From Pseudoalteromonas luteoviolacea (GTDB taxonomy: Bacteria; Pseudomonadota; Gammaproteobacteria; Enterobacterales; Alteromonadaceae): a stretch of DNA of 64,000 nucleotides. Below, one piece after another: positions 36,528 to 45,846 of this stretch; the first letter of the stretch is position 1; every line of letters starts with the position of its first letter. Below the pieces are notes generated by a model, which was given only the letters and a program-made list of their open reading frames with translations, was not told the origin of the DNA and did not search any database. The position numbers and the translations under genes are program-made. The DNA lies in NCBI RefSeq assembly GCF_000814765.1, contig NZ_JWIC01000007.1, positions 248,001 through 312,000 of the forward strand, written 5' to 3'.

Positions 36528-38600
36528 GTGACAAGAACGTTGCTTAATAAATTTAACCAATATGCATTTAAAATTTCCTCCAACACAGTGATACTTTCGC
36601 TGCGTGAGGGCTATATTGCGTTAATTCCATTTTTCATCGTGGCGTCGTTAATCACACTCATCAATCAGTGGCTCAACATATCCATGAAAGGCGTTGAGCA
36701 TCAATTTTTAGAAGACTTTAATGTTTTGGTCTGGGGGATATTTCCAGTACTGACCTTAATGTCTTTTAGTTACTACCTGTCTAAAAATCTAAAAGTTCAT
36801 TCTATTGCCAGCCCCATATTAGTATTTACTTGTTTTACGGCAACGACAGGGTATATCACGATATCAGATGGTGATCTGGCCATTAATCATCGTATGGGGG
36901 CTTTATACTCTTTGCTCATGCCTGTTGTTTGTTGCTATTTTCTGTCTTATTTAGAGCGCTTGAGAGTGTTCCGTTTGGTCGGTGTAAGCTCGATTAGTTT
37001 GTTTTTACGCAAACATTTAAATTTGATTTTACCTTACCTGATTGTTACCAGTGTTGTGCTGCTACTGTTTCCTTACATTGATATGGTGGCTGATGCCACC
37101 GTAGAACTTTTGAGGTCACTTAACCCCCATTGGAATGTATTTGAAAAGTTATCAATGCAGCTGATCATCTCTCATTTGCTCTGGTTTATCGGTGTTCATG
37201 GTGATAACACTTATCAACTGCTCGTATCAAGTGAGCTAACGGGCTACTATGTTTTGCCCGATTTAATTAGTTATAACTTTTTTACTGGGTTTGTGATTTT
37301 AGGCGGCACAGGATGTTTGTGGGGATTGATTGTGGCTGCGATGTTCTTGAAAAACGGTCAACATGAAAAGCGTATTGCAGCTATCTCATCTCCTTTGGCA
37401 TTGTTTAATATCAGTGAGGTGATGATTTACGCACTCCCCATCGTATTTAACCCTTATATCCTTTTGCCGTTTTTACTTTGTCCATTAGTTAACGCATCTA
37501 TTGCTTATTTTGCGTTTTATAGTGGATTTGTTTCGGTCGAGTATGCCGATGAAATTCCTTGGTTTACCCCTATTTTTATAAACGGTTGGTTACTTACAGA
37601 GAGTGTAAAAGGTATTGTGCTACAAGTGGGCTTAGTACTCATTAATGCGCTGATTTATTTCCCATTTTTAAAGGCAAATAGAGACAATAACTTATCGGGT
37701 AAAGCACTAGATGTGCTGATGAAACGCTACACTGCCGGGCGTTTAATTGAAGAGGGGGCTGAAGGCTCTTTCAGTGAAACGCAAAGAAAAGAGCAAATTA
37801 GTGCGCATAGCTTAAAAGAAGTAACAGAGGCCTTGAATCAAGGTGCATTGACGTTATTTTATCAACCTAAAATTAATCCATATAATAAGCATGTTGTTGG
37901 TTTTGAGGCACTATTAAGGCTTACAAATAAAGATGGTACTGTTTCAGGACCGTGGTTTTTAGAAACACTGGATCAGCATAATTTGTTGCACATCATCGAC
38001 AATTACGTCATTGACCAATTAGAGATAGATTTAGAACAGTTTGCCAAGCATGGCCTAAAACCGAAAATTAGTTTTAACATATCACCACAAAACCTGCTCA
38101 CTGGAGGGTATCGACGAATTATAAAGGCATTTGCTAAGTTTCCAGGACAGGTTGAAGTTGAGTTACTAGAGTCCAGTTATATTGAAGATTTTAATAAAAC
38201 AGTCACCATTGTAGATGCACTCAAAAAAAATAAAATTGCCTGCGCAATGGATGATTTTGGGACGGGTTATTCTTGCCTGTCAGTATTATCCAAGTTAAAT
38301 ATTGAAACTATCAAGTTAGACCGTAGTTTGTTGCCAGAACAATTGAATAGTAAGTCGATTTCGTTATATACCAATTTATCTGAGATGATCTCGAAATTAG
38401 GCTTTAAGCTGGTGGCTGAAGGCGTTGAAACTACCGATGAAGAAAAGGTCGTAAAACAGTCTCATATTGAGTGCGTACAAGGCTTTTTATACTTTAAAGC
38501 CATGCCGGTGGAAGAGGCTATTTATTTGTATATGACCAAAGGCGATTTAGTCGACTCCAATAATATGGCAAAAGATAAAGGCGAGCCAGTTGAGGAGTAA
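36528..38600 (+). CDS. EIIC-like membrane domain fused to an EAL c-di-GMP phosphodiesterase
   Basis: A 690-residue protein. Residues of about 1-385 form eight to ten membrane segments and resemble the lactose/cellobiose-type PTS EIIC permease (LREGYIALIPFFIVASLI, WFIGVHGDN, FNISEVMIYALPIVFNP). Residues of about 425-675 are an EAL domain with all key parts: FEALLRL near 459, FNISPQNLL, MDDFGTGYS near 574, KLDRSLLP and LVAEGVET near 628, so it should be active on c-di-GMP. No EIIA or EIIB domain is present or nearby. The protein may sense a sugar through the permease part and lower c-di-GMP (inference). Starts with GTG at 36528, since upstream ATGs are blocked by stops. Confidence 0.9.
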   Translation: MTRTLLNKFNQYAFKISSNTVILSLREGYIALIPFFIVASLITLINQWLNISMKGVEHQFLEDFNVLVWGIFPVLTLMSFSYYLSKNLKVHSIASPILVFTCFTATTGYITISDGDLAINHRMGALYSLLMPVVCCYFLSYLERLRVFRLVGVSSISLFLRKHLNLILPYLIVTSVVLLLFPYIDMVADATVELLRSLNPHWNVFEKLSMQLIISHLLWFIGVHGDNTYQLLVSSELTGYYVLPDLISYNFFTGFVILGGTGCLWGLIVAAMFLKNGQHEKRIAAISSPLALFNISEVMIYALPIVFNPYILLPFLLCPLVNASIAYFAFYSGFVSVEYADEIPWFTPIFINGWLLTESVKGIVLQVGLVLINALIYFPFLKANRDNNLSGKALDVLMKRYTAGRLIEEGAEGSFSETQRKEQISAHSLKEVTEALNQGALTLFYQPKINPYNKHVVGFEALLRLTNKDGTVSGPWFLETLDQHNLLHIIDNYVIDQLEIDLEQFAKHGLKPKISFNISPQNLLTGGYRRIIKAFAKFPGQVEVELLESSYIEDFNKTVTIVDALKKNKIACAMDDFGTGYSCLSVLSKLNIETIKLDRSLLPEQLNSKSISLYTNLSEMISKLGFKLVAEGVETTDEEKVVKQSHIECVQGFLYFKAMPVEEAIYLYMTKGDLVDSNNMAKDKGEPVEE

Positions 38601-38695
38601 CCCACAAACTTTCATTTATGCTTTAAACTATATTTAAGTCACTGTTATAGATAAAAAGTGAGGCAGTGTGTACACAAGTCAATAACAGGATCGAT

Positions 38696-39661
38696 ATGTT
38701 AAATACGCAGAGAGTAAAGTCGCAACAATCAACAAATGCGTACGATGGCGATGTAAAGTGGAAGCCAATTAAATCCATTTGGTTCCTAACTCATCTGGCT
38801 CTGGCTGTATTTATTGCGCCTTTTGTAATCTCTTTTTCTTCGGTGTTTATATTCTTTGTTCTTACAGGAATTACATTATGCTGTGGCCACTCTCTTGGCA
38901 TGCACCGGTTGCTTATTCATCGTGCATACGAGTGCCCTAAATGGATGGAGTATTTATTTGTCTATTTGGGTGTGTTAGTTGGTATGGCGGGTCCCATAGG
39001 TATGATGATCCAACACGACCTAAGAGATTGGGCTCAAAGGCAAAATAAATGCCATGACTATTTACTACATGGGTCAAATCTTATCAAAGATGCTTGGTGG
39101 CAACTTAATTGCGATCTCGTCCTAAATAATCCCCCTAAATTTGAAATAGAAGAGCTCGTTTCTCAAAATAAATTTTATCAATTCATTGAGAAAACTTGGA
39201 TGTTTCAGCAGTTAACTTTAGCCATCCCTTTATACATGATAGGTGGTTTTTCATGGCTAATATGGGGTGTTTCCGTACGAGTAGTCATCTCTGTTGGAGG
39301 GCATTGGTTAATTGGGTATTTTGCGCACAACCAAGGAGATAAAACATGGGAGGTTGAAGGAGCCGCAGTACAAGGGCACAACATCAGAATAGCAGGGTTC
39401 TTGTCTATGGGAGAAGCTTGGCATAACAATCACCACGCTTATCCAGGATCCGCCATGTTAGGGCTTTATAAGGATGAACCTGATCCTGGCTGGTGGGTTT
39501 TAAATGCGTTACATAACCTTGGCATCGTTAAAAATATTAAGTTGCCCAAACAACTTCCAGTTCGCAATGAATTGGTGAATGTGTCGAAAAATATAGACAG
39601 TCGGATTGAACGGACTCCAGAAGATTGTAAAGTTGCACAGTTTCTCCGAAAAGGCACTTAA
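38696..39661 (+). CDS. Membrane fatty-acid desaturase-like protein with atypical second His box
   Basis: A 321-residue acyl-CoA-desaturase-type membrane protein with about four membrane segments. The first box HRLLIHRAY is near residue 70. The third box WHNNHHAYPGS is near 242. The usual HRxHH box is replaced by MIQHDLRDWAQRQNKCHDYLLHG near residues 104-126, so iron ligands would have to come from other histidines. The ATG at 38696 has AGGA five bases upstream and is preferred to a GTG at 38666 whose ribosome site is too close. Probably acts on lipid acyl chains; substrate unknown. Confidence 0.82.
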   Translation: MLNTQRVKSQQSTNAYDGDVKWKPIKSIWFLTHLALAVFIAPFVISFSSVFIFFVLTGITLCCGHSLGMHRLLIHRAYECPKWMEYLFVYLGVLVGMAGPIGMMIQHDLRDWAQRQNKCHDYLLHGSNLIKDAWWQLNCDLVLNNPPKFEIEELVSQNKFYQFIEKTWMFQQLTLAIPLYMIGGFSWLIWGVSVRVVISVGGHWLIGYFAHNQGDKTWEVEGAAVQGHNIRIAGFLSMGEAWHNNHHAYPGSAMLGLYKDEPDPGWWVLNALHNLGIVKNIKLPKQLPVRNELVNVSKNIDSRIERTPEDCKVAQFLRKGT

Positions 39662-40082
39662 CCAACTTGGTCGCTAGACGAACGCATAGGTTTGTAAAAG
39701 ACTGTTTTCCCAAAGCACAAAATGTACATTAAATACACGGTTAAATTGTTGTGTGGCCTGAAGACTCACCTGATATTAAATTCTAATGGGTGTGGTAACT
39801 AGTATCATAATATGAATGTTTTTGATGTTCTGTGCTAGATCTTTTTCTCCATTTCCCATGTTCAATTTACTAATCTTGAAACTTTGTAATATTACATAAA
39901 GTTAATTGTTATATAACTTAATTTTAACGACAATGGGTGGACCTTGTACTGTAGTCCTTTTGGGCGAGGTATTGAAACTCGTGGAAGGGTATGAGGCTTG
40001 ACGACCCCTAAAGTTGATTACATATGTTGTGGTCAAGTTTAACTAGCGATAAAAAATATAGAAGATTCTAAAGGAGAGTTTC
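39662..40082 (+). other. Long leader region with three small hairpins
   Basis: 421 bases without a gene. Between 39939 and 40007 three successive short stems can be drawn: GGAC/GTCC (39939 and 39954), CGAG/CTCG (39965 and 39978), GGGT/ACCC (39987 and 40004). It precedes a secreted-protein gene with ribosome site AAAGGAG at 40070. It matches no riboswitch class that I recognise and is not a tRNA. The stems are only four bases each, so the structure is tentative. Confidence 0.3.
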
Positions 40083-40592
40083 ATGATTAAGTTAGCTGCA
40101 ATATCACTAGCAATTGCTTCATTGATGTCACTGAGTGCACAGGCTGCCTCTATCACGACGGTTGAAGTAGAGGCTGCACAAAAAGGCTGGGGTGAAGGGA
40201 TCGTAAAAATAGGGCAAGCGCAAGACCCAAAAAAAGCAGCGATTAAGCATTTAGAGCAATTCTATGCGTTTAATGATGGTCAGGTACTGTTTAAGCCGAC
40301 TTTGGCATCAGTTGATCAATTTAGAGGCACTCAAAAAGAGGCACTTTCTTATTTTGTAGGCCAAGATTTAGCTGAAGATAAAGGGTTTGCGTTAGCTCCT
40401 TATGTTAAGGTTCGCTGGGAAAATGAAGGGATCATCACAGATGGTAACTCAGCTATGTCGATGGGTAATTACTACTTTACAAAGAAAAATGGTGAAGAAA
40501 TCAAAGTAGAGTATTCATTTGGTTACATCAAAGACAAAGAAGGTAATGTCAAAATTAACCTCCACCACTCTTCATTGCCATTTAAGCTGTAA
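40083..40592 (+). CDS. Secreted protein, SnoaL/NTF2-like
   Basis: A 169-residue protein with a clear signal peptide (MIKLAAISLAIASLMSLSAQA, cleavage near Ala21). The mature part (AAIKHLEQFYAFNDGQVLFKPT, later SMGNYYFTKKNGEEIKVEYSFGYIKDKEGNVKINLHHSSLPF) has the helix-then-curved-sheet order of NTF2/SnoaL-like proteins. Similar proteins are sometimes labelled phosphoribosyl-AMP cyclohydrolase, but no HisI motif is present here. It is preceded by a strong AAAGGAG site. Function unknown; probably periplasmic. Confidence 0.75.
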   Translation: MIKLAAISLAIASLMSLSAQAASITTVEVEAAQKGWGEGIVKIGQAQDPKKAAIKHLEQFYAFNDGQVLFKPTLASVDQFRGTQKEALSYFVGQDLAEDKGFALAPYVKVRWENEGIITDGNSAMSMGNYYFTKKNGEEIKVEYSFGYIKDKEGNVKINLHHSSLPFKL

Positions 40593-40874
40593 CTGTTCTT
40601 AAATGACGTTGTCCAATACCTGCGCTATGCAGGTATTGGTTACGCCTGTTGCTACACGCCCTTCACACTTATACTGGTTGTCTTGTTACCATCTTCATTT
40701 CTTAAAATAGTTATATTTGAGTCAGTACAGACATGACATCGAGGTATATAATTAATGGCTAAACTTTACGTGATTATCTGCAATAAATTGAAAGAGTTTT
40801 TAGTTTTTACCTTCTAATTTTAGCCGGACGTTTAGCATAAAGTAACGTTAAAAATAACACTGAAAGAAAGTTTT

Positions 40875-41690
40875 ATGCGACCAATTATATATACGTTGAT
40901 TTATTTTTCGTTTTTACTGCAAGCGTCGCAGGGGGTTGCGAACCCGCCTGTATCTAAAGTAGTTACCACCGAGCACCTTGAATGGGGGTATCTCAACCCG
41001 TTAAGAGGAAAGTTGAGCCCTGGAGCGGTTAACTTATGGGGAGATAGGACAAAAAATAGCGCCACTGGTATGCTAGTTCGCTTCAAGAAAGGGTTTGAAT
41101 CACCGCCACATATACACAATATCACCTATCGAGGCGTGGTGATTGATGGCCTTTTGCACAATGATGACCCAAGTGCTGAAAAAATGTGGATGCCTAAAGG
41201 GTCGTTTTGGACACAACCTGCGGGGGAATCTCATATAACAGCAGCAAACGGTAATACTAATCTGATTTATCTTGAAATTGATTCAGGTCCATACTTGGTG
41301 AAACCGATGAAGCAAGCATTTGATAACGGCGAAAGAGCGCTCAACCTGCATAAAAACAATATTGTTTGGCTTTACCAAAAAACGTTGAAATATCTAAACA
41401 CACCACAAGTGAAAGCAGTACAGCTCTGGGGAAGTGATAGCGCAGTGAGAGGTCAAATGATAAAGCTGCCTAGGCAATTTAGCGGTGTGATTGCGAGCAC
41501 ATCAAGTGAATTTCGAGCCGTACTTATTTCTGGTAAAGTGAGCTATCGCTCTAGTGAGCAAAGCGTTATTACATTAGAGGCAGGGAGTTATTTTGAATCC
41601 ACAGCTAAATTTGATCATATTGTGACGAATCTTGGTAATGACGATGCACTCTTGTACATCCGTGCGGACGAGCAATTTGAGGTCAGATAA
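40875..41690 (+). CDS. DUF4437 cupin-like secreted protein
   Basis: A 271-residue protein with a signal peptide (to about residue 23) and two cupin-type beta barrels. The first has [23 protein letters not shown] with paired histidines and a Glu-His (AGESHIT) that could bind a metal. The second (about 165-271) lacks most of them ([22 protein letters not shown]). This is the DUF4437 arrangement. Function unknown. It is a single gene with about 280 bases of AT-rich DNA upstream in which nothing clear was seen. Confidence 0.78.
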   Translation: MRPIIYTLIYFSFLLQASQGVANPPVSKVVTTEHLEWGYLNPLRGKLSPGAVNLWGDRTKNSATGMLVRFKKGFESPPHIHNITYRGVVIDGLLHNDDPSAEKMWMPKGSFWTQPAGESHITAANGNTNLIYLEIDSGPYLVKPMKQAFDNGERALNLHKNNIVWLYQKTLKYLNTPQVKAVQLWGSDSAVRGQMIKLPRQFSGVIASTSSEFRAVLISGKVSYRSSEQSVITLEAGSYFESTAKFDHIVTNLGNDDALLYIRADEQFEVR

Positions 41691-41822
41691 TTTGATGTAT
41701 GTCATGTCATTGTCATACTCGTGTCAGGTGTTTGTCGCTGTAGAGTCAGTCTATTGTCAGGTAATATTTTGATTCAAGTTGCTATCATGACCTTTTATGA
41801 TCACTTTAAAGGAATGACAAAT

Positions 41823-42305
41823 ATGAGTCAGGATGTGAAATTGAATAAAGAAAAGATCTATACGCTGCGTATGGCTAGCTGCTGGAGTCAGGATGAACTC
41901 GCTGCTGCCAGTGGCTTAAGTGTAAGGACCATCCAAAGAGTGGAAAAAACTGGTTCTGCATCGTTAGAAACAGCAAAAGCACTTGCCTCTGTTTTTGCTG
42001 TAAGCCCCATGGCTCTTCAGGGATCAAAAGGGGTTGAAAATATAGCGTTTAGCTTTATATGCAAATATGCATGGTTAATGGCATTTGCTGCTGCAAGCCT
42101 GTTCTTTGGACTGTGGGTAATCGATATTTTAATACCGACACTTAAAGGGGCTGATTTTAATCAACAGTATGAATTACATGGCAACTTTAGGTATCTGGAC
42201 TTCGGTGGCATTGCTTTTGTAGTGGGCTTTGCTTTGTTAGGACTGAATATCTTTTATGATTATATGTCCCAAAAAAGATTGCTCAATGGCACTGACAACA
42301 AATAA
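41823..42305 (+). CDS. XRE-type HTH regulator with membrane segments
   Basis: A 160-residue protein. Residues of about 12-60 are a helix-turn-helix domain (LRMASCWSQDELAAASGLSVRTIQRVEKTG) of the Cro/CI type. Two membrane segments follow (YAWLMAFAAASLFFGLWVIDIL and FGGIAFVVGFALLGLNIFY). It may therefore be a membrane-tethered regulator. The start at 41823 is chosen since AAAGGA lies nine bases upstream; the longer frame from 41721 has no support. Target genes unknown. Confidence 0.8.
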   Translation: MSQDVKLNKEKIYTLRMASCWSQDELAAASGLSVRTIQRVEKTGSASLETAKALASVFAVSPMALQGSKGVENIAFSFICKYAWLMAFAAASLFFGLWVIDILIPTLKGADFNQQYELHGNFRYLDFGGIAFVVGFALLGLNIFYDYMSQKRLLNGTDNK

Positions 42306-42434
42306 TGTGAGCGTGCTGATAATCTGGCATATTCATGCGAATAGGGCATATATTGCTTTATCGGGTTGTGGTTTTGATTTGCCAGATACTGAGCTTACTT
42401 TAGATCTGACAAATCAATTTTCTCTATTCAGTTA

Positions 42435-43502
42435 TCATTTGTTTTTTACTTCAAACAATAAAATCTGGCTTAACTGTTTGCCATGAATGTTGAAGTTATT
42501 GTCAGACACCATGAGCAGGCTTGGGTTTCCATTCGAAAGCTGTGGACCAAATGTCATGCCTTCTAAATTATCAATATGTTTTGAACCCAGTTTGTGTTTG
42601 ATTGACTCCATATCTAATACCAAGGTTTTCTGCGCAGCGTGATATTGACCTGTTTTTAATGATGCTAGCTTCGATGTGTCGGTTACACCTTTGATATCAA
42701 TGAGGAAAATACTAACGCTATTTCCACCATCAGGAATACCCGCGGTATAAGAGCGCTCCATGGTCAAGAATTGATGCTCATTGATTTGTAAAATTTCGAC
42801 AAGGCCGGTTGTGCGAAATGCATCAGGCTTTGCTTCAGGTCGATTAACCATAGGCTCTAGGAAGTAAGCAAACTGTTTTTGCATTTGTTTTGAAGCAAAA
42901 TCAAAATAAGAAATACGGAGCATACTGCCATGTTTGATCGTTGCTTTTTTGCCATCTTGTTTAAGCGGGCCTTCCATTGATACCCACATTCCTTTTCCAG
43001 AAGGTGCAATTGTTAGCCCTTCAAATACGGCATTATGTCTAGGGCCCGATGACTTGTTAATATCAAACATGCTTGGTAGTTCAAACTGAGTCAATCCAAC
43101 GTCTGTTTGCAAAAATACAGCCGGTGCTTTGCTGAATTTTATACTGCCCTCACTACTCCAAGCGATACCGCCATTATTGGGCAGTGATCTCAGGCTTTCA
43201 GGATCTGCAACAACGGATTGGTTATTTTTATCAATGAGTTGGACAGATTTTTCAAACGTTACATTTTTAAACTTGTTTTCTTTGATTTGAATATCTGCAC
43301 TGAAGTACCTTGGTTTGTCAGCATCATCCGCTATCATCAAATACTTACCATTGGCATATTCGATACTCGATAAGCCACCCACAGTGTCGCCATCGACCTT
43401 TAAGTCCGCAGATACAATGAACTCATCTAAGTAAGAAAGCTCAATCGTGTTTGAGTAAGTAAAAAAGGGGGCTAACAAGGCCAAGAATAAATAATTGCGC
43501 AT
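42435..43502 (-). CDS. Esterase-like activity of phytase family protein
   Basis: A 355-residue secreted protein with a signal peptide (MRNYLFLALLAPFFTYS). The mature part fits the phytase-like esterase beta-propeller family: GGLSSIEYANGKYLMIADDAD, DPESLRSLPNNGGIAWSSEG, NAVFEGLTIAPSGKGMWVSMEGPLKQDG, and IDNLEGMTFGPQLSNGNPSLLMVSDNNF. The conserved acidic residues in these loops bind calcium in relatives. Substrate unknown; extracellular or periplasmic phosphoester turnover is possible. Convergent with the XRE gene. Confidence 0.85.
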   Translation of the reverse strand: MRNYLFLALLAPFFTYSNTIELSYLDEFIVSADLKVDGDTVGGLSSIEYANGKYLMIADDADKPRYFSADIQIKENKFKNVTFEKSVQLIDKNNQSVVADPESLRSLPNNGGIAWSSEGSIKFSKAPAVFLQTDVGLTQFELPSMFDINKSSGPRHNAVFEGLTIAPSGKGMWVSMEGPLKQDGKKATIKHGSMLRISYFDFASKQMQKQFAYFLEPMVNRPEAKPDAFRTTGLVEILQINEHQFLTMERSYTAGIPDGGNSVSIFLIDIKGVTDTSKLASLKTGQYHAAQKTLVLDMESIKHKLGSKHIDNLEGMTFGPQLSNGNPSLLMVSDNNFNIHGKQLSQILLFEVKNK

Positions 43503-43691
43503 AATGTTTTATCAACAAATGAAATAGAACCGAGGAATATACGCGGGTAACGTTAAGTTTGCATCACAAAACGAATAAAAAATTAGTTAATTTAAACTTT
43601 TTATGGTGTGTTAGGTGTATTTTCGTGGATTGTGGGCAAAGCGTTGATGGTTTGCAAATGCACTCATTACATGCTGCTGAGTAAACACTGG

Positions 43692-44381
43692 TTAATTCTG
43701 GACATCAGGTTTTATCAAAAATGTTTTGTGGAAAGATTTCAGTCCTTTGGCAGAAAATGCAATAGCGCGACTATCTAAACCTCTTTCTGCCCATTGCTTT
43801 TCAAATGTGAAGTCCAATATCCACTTTCCTAAGCTGCCAGCTAAGTGGTTTCTTCTTTCACTCCAGTCTAGGCAGGATTTACAAATAGGTCGTTTCGCTT
43901 TTTCAAGTGCTGCGACATCAACACCTAAGCCAGTAAAGTGCTTTTTACCTTTTTCAGTGAGTACAGACTGCTCCCCCATATCTTGAAGCATATCCTCCGA
44001 TACCAATGCGTCATAAAGTTTAACGCCTAACTCACCAGCCAAGTGGTCGTAACATACTCTTGCAAATTGCAGCCTAGGATCACTTGGGCCTGTTGCTGTC
44101 TGTGGTTTGGATAGGGAGGTGATAACCAATAGCTGCTCTAGCATCACAGCAATGTGTTGCCCTTTTAATTGAAAATACTTATGGCGACCTTGCTTTCGAA
44201 CTTGCAGTAGCTCGCCGTCGACTAATTTTCCCAAATGACTACTGGCTGTTTGCGCAGTGATGTCTGCTTCAATTGATAGCTCGGTTGCAGTTAAGGCTTT
44301 CCCACCCATTAGGGCCATTAACATTTTTGAGCGAGCAGGATCTGCAATTAACCCGGCGACGAGAGAGATATTTGGTTCCAT
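43692..44381 (-). CDS. ArsR-family winged-helix regulator
   Basis: A 229-residue regulator. The N-terminal winged helix is clear (IADPARSKMLMALMGGKALTATELSIEADITAQTASSHLGKLVDGELLQVRKQGRHKYFQL). The long C-terminal part (LDWSERRNHLAGSLGKWILDF) has Cys residues in RPICKSCLDW that might sense a metal or redox state. It is divergent from the NIPSNAP/ABM/DUF6058 genes across 84 bases, so it likely controls them and itself. That is inference from layout. Confidence 0.88.
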   Translation of the reverse strand: MEPNISLVAGLIADPARSKMLMALMGGKALTATELSIEADITAQTASSHLGKLVDGELLQVRKQGRHKYFQLKGQHIAVMLEQLLVITSLSKPQTATGPSDPRLQFARVCYDHLAGELGVKLYDALVSEDMLQDMGEQSVLTEKGKKHFTGLGVDVAALEKAKRPICKSCLDWSERRNHLAGSLGKWILDFTFEKQWAERGLDSRAIAFSAKGLKSFHKTFLIKPDVQN

Positions 44382-44465
44382 AACTTCTTAATAGTTCGAT
44401 GTGCATCGAAGCATAACATTTTCAAAGCGTTAGACTGCCTTAAAACAATAAAGGAAGCAAATCTA

Positions 44466-44798
44466 ATGTATATGACCTGTTTTATAGAATACGAAATCGA
44501 CCCAAGTAAATTAGCGCAGTTTAATCAATACTCGAAAAATTGGGGTGAGATTATTCCTAGGTTAGGGGGCGAGTTGATTGGCTACTTTATGCCTTATGAA
44601 GGGGACAATAAGCGAGCTTATGGTCTAATTGCATTTGCCAGTCTTGCTGAATACGAGGCATACCGCCAGAGATTAAGGGCTGATGAACAAGCTCAAGCAA
44701 ACTTTGAGTTTGCGCTGCGAGAAAGTTTTATTTTACACGAAAGGCGCTACTTTCTCAGTGGCGTTGAGAGCACTTTAAAGCAAATTGGAGCCATGTGA
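44466..44798 (+). CDS. NIPSNAP family protein
   Basis: A 110-residue dimeric alpha-beta barrel-type protein. Typical parts are CFIEYEIDPSKLAQFNQYSKNWGEIIPRLGGELIGYFMP and ALRESFILHERRYFL. NIPSNAP proteins are found in small-molecule modification and stress loci; biochemical role unclear. First gene of a group divergent from the ArsR regulator. The stop is one base before the next start. Confidence 0.82.
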   Translation: MYMTCFIEYEIDPSKLAQFNQYSKNWGEIIPRLGGELIGYFMPYEGDNKRAYGLIAFASLAEYEAYRQRLRADEQAQANFEFALRESFILHERRYFLSGVESTLKQIGAM

Positions 44799-44799
44799 G

Positions 44800-45126
44800 A
44801 TGATAGCAGTCATATTTGAAGTCACGCTAAAACCTGAGGGTAAAAAGGCCTATTTCGATATCGCAGCTGAGCTTAAAAACCTACTTGTTAAGCAAGCTGG
44901 TTTTATTTCGATTGAGCGCTTTGTCAATGTTTCTGATTCGGACCGCTATGTATCTTTATCATTTTGGGATAACAAAGAGTCGGTCTTGGCCTGGCGAGAC
45001 CAATTTGAACACAAGCGTGCTCAGGCTCTGGGCAAATCTGAGCTGTTTGTGGATTTTAGGTTACGTGTTGCGAATGTCATCAGAGATTATGGTATGAGTA
45101 ATACGACGGAACCAAATGTGGTCTAA
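44800..45126 (+). CDS. Antibiotic biosynthesis monooxygenase (ABM) domain protein
   Basis: A 108-residue ABM-type ferredoxin-like protein: MIAVIFEVTLKPEGKKAYFDIAAEL, then QAGFISIERFVNVSDSDRYVSLSFWDNKESVLAWRDQFEHKRAQ. Such proteins are small cofactor-free oxygenases or heme/quinone-handling enzymes. The ATG at 44800 is chosen because it follows the NIPSNAP stop directly; the frame from TTG at 44785 overlaps and lacks a ribosome site. It overlaps the next gene by 11 bases. Confidence 0.85.
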   Translation: MIAVIFEVTLKPEGKKAYFDIAAELKNLLVKQAGFISIERFVNVSDSDRYVSLSFWDNKESVLAWRDQFEHKRAQALGKSELFVDFRLRVANVIRDYGMSNTTEPNVV

Positions 45127-45775
45127 AATGCAGAACAATGCCTGTAATTTGTCACTGATTCAGTATTTAACAGCGCACTTTTATACCGGTTCAGAATTAC
45201 TAAATAGGAGTAATGTGTCAGAGTACGAGTTCACTCAATTACAAATGCGCTCTATTATGCCAAAAGCGTCTTACAAACTTGATATGTCACTGACGTGTCA
45301 TTCTTATTTTGGCAGTCATGTTAGCCAACAGCTTGTGTATTTTTACCCCAAAGCATACGCAGGCTGGTTAACAAGCTGCGTTAGTTATGACACACAGCAA
45401 CGTGCATTTACTGAATTTTCTCGGTTATTCTATCAAGCAAAAGACACACTATCAGAAAATGTGTTTTGGTTGGATGATAATAAAATCATGACAGCATTTG
45501 ATGAATTTATTGCGCAGCAGTGGCCGCACTTTTTAGCCGGAACCTATGGTGTGTGTACGAAAAGGGGATTACCATTTGATATTTTAAGTAAAGAATTGGC
45601 GGTGACAACCATCCGTACTTTACTGGATAAAACATCTTTATCTGTCACAGAACAAGGTTATTTGTCGCGAGCAGTGGGTTGTTTAAAAAAGGTGGGGAGT
45701 CAATTTGCGCCGCACGAGCGTGCCTTGTCTAAACAGCATCAATTATTAGCGCGGTTAGAAAGTTTATCTCGTTGA
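45116..45775 (+). CDS. DUF6058-like protein
   Basis: A 219-residue helical cytoplasmic protein. The start (LIQYLTAHFYTGSELLNRSNVSEYEFTQLQMRSIMPKASYKL) and QLVYFYPKAYAGWLTSC resemble the DUF6058 family, sometimes called natural-product biosynthesis proteins; this is from memory of family style and needs a profile search. It begins within the ABM gene (11-base overlap), giving a three-gene unit with NIPSNAP and ABM. Function unknown. Confidence 0.7.
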   Translation: MWSKMQNNACNLSLIQYLTAHFYTGSELLNRSNVSEYEFTQLQMRSIMPKASYKLDMSLTCHSYFGSHVSQQLVYFYPKAYAGWLTSCVSYDTQQRAFTEFSRLFYQAKDTLSENVFWLDDNKIMTAFDEFIAQQWPHFLAGTYGVCTKRGLPFDILSKELAVTTIRTLLDKTSLSVTEQGYLSRAVGCLKKVGSQFAPHERALSKQHQLLARLESLSR

Positions 45776-45846
45776 GGTTTATGAATAAAACATAAAGCCA
45801 CTCAAAGTGGCTCTATGTTTTTCGGTAAAAAGACTGAGTTAAGCCT

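Noticed and set aside
39939..40007. tRNA-like three-stem arrangement
   Set aside because: No acceptor stem, no T-loop consensus and stem lengths do not fit a tRNA.
40755..40817. 20-codon frame in the gap before the cupin gene
   Set aside because: Too short, no ribosome site and no regulatory codon pattern such as a leader peptide would have.
42256..42486. Plus-strand 76-codon frame after the XRE gene
   Set aside because: It overlaps the XRE gene in another frame and the convergent esterase gene, with no ribosome site.
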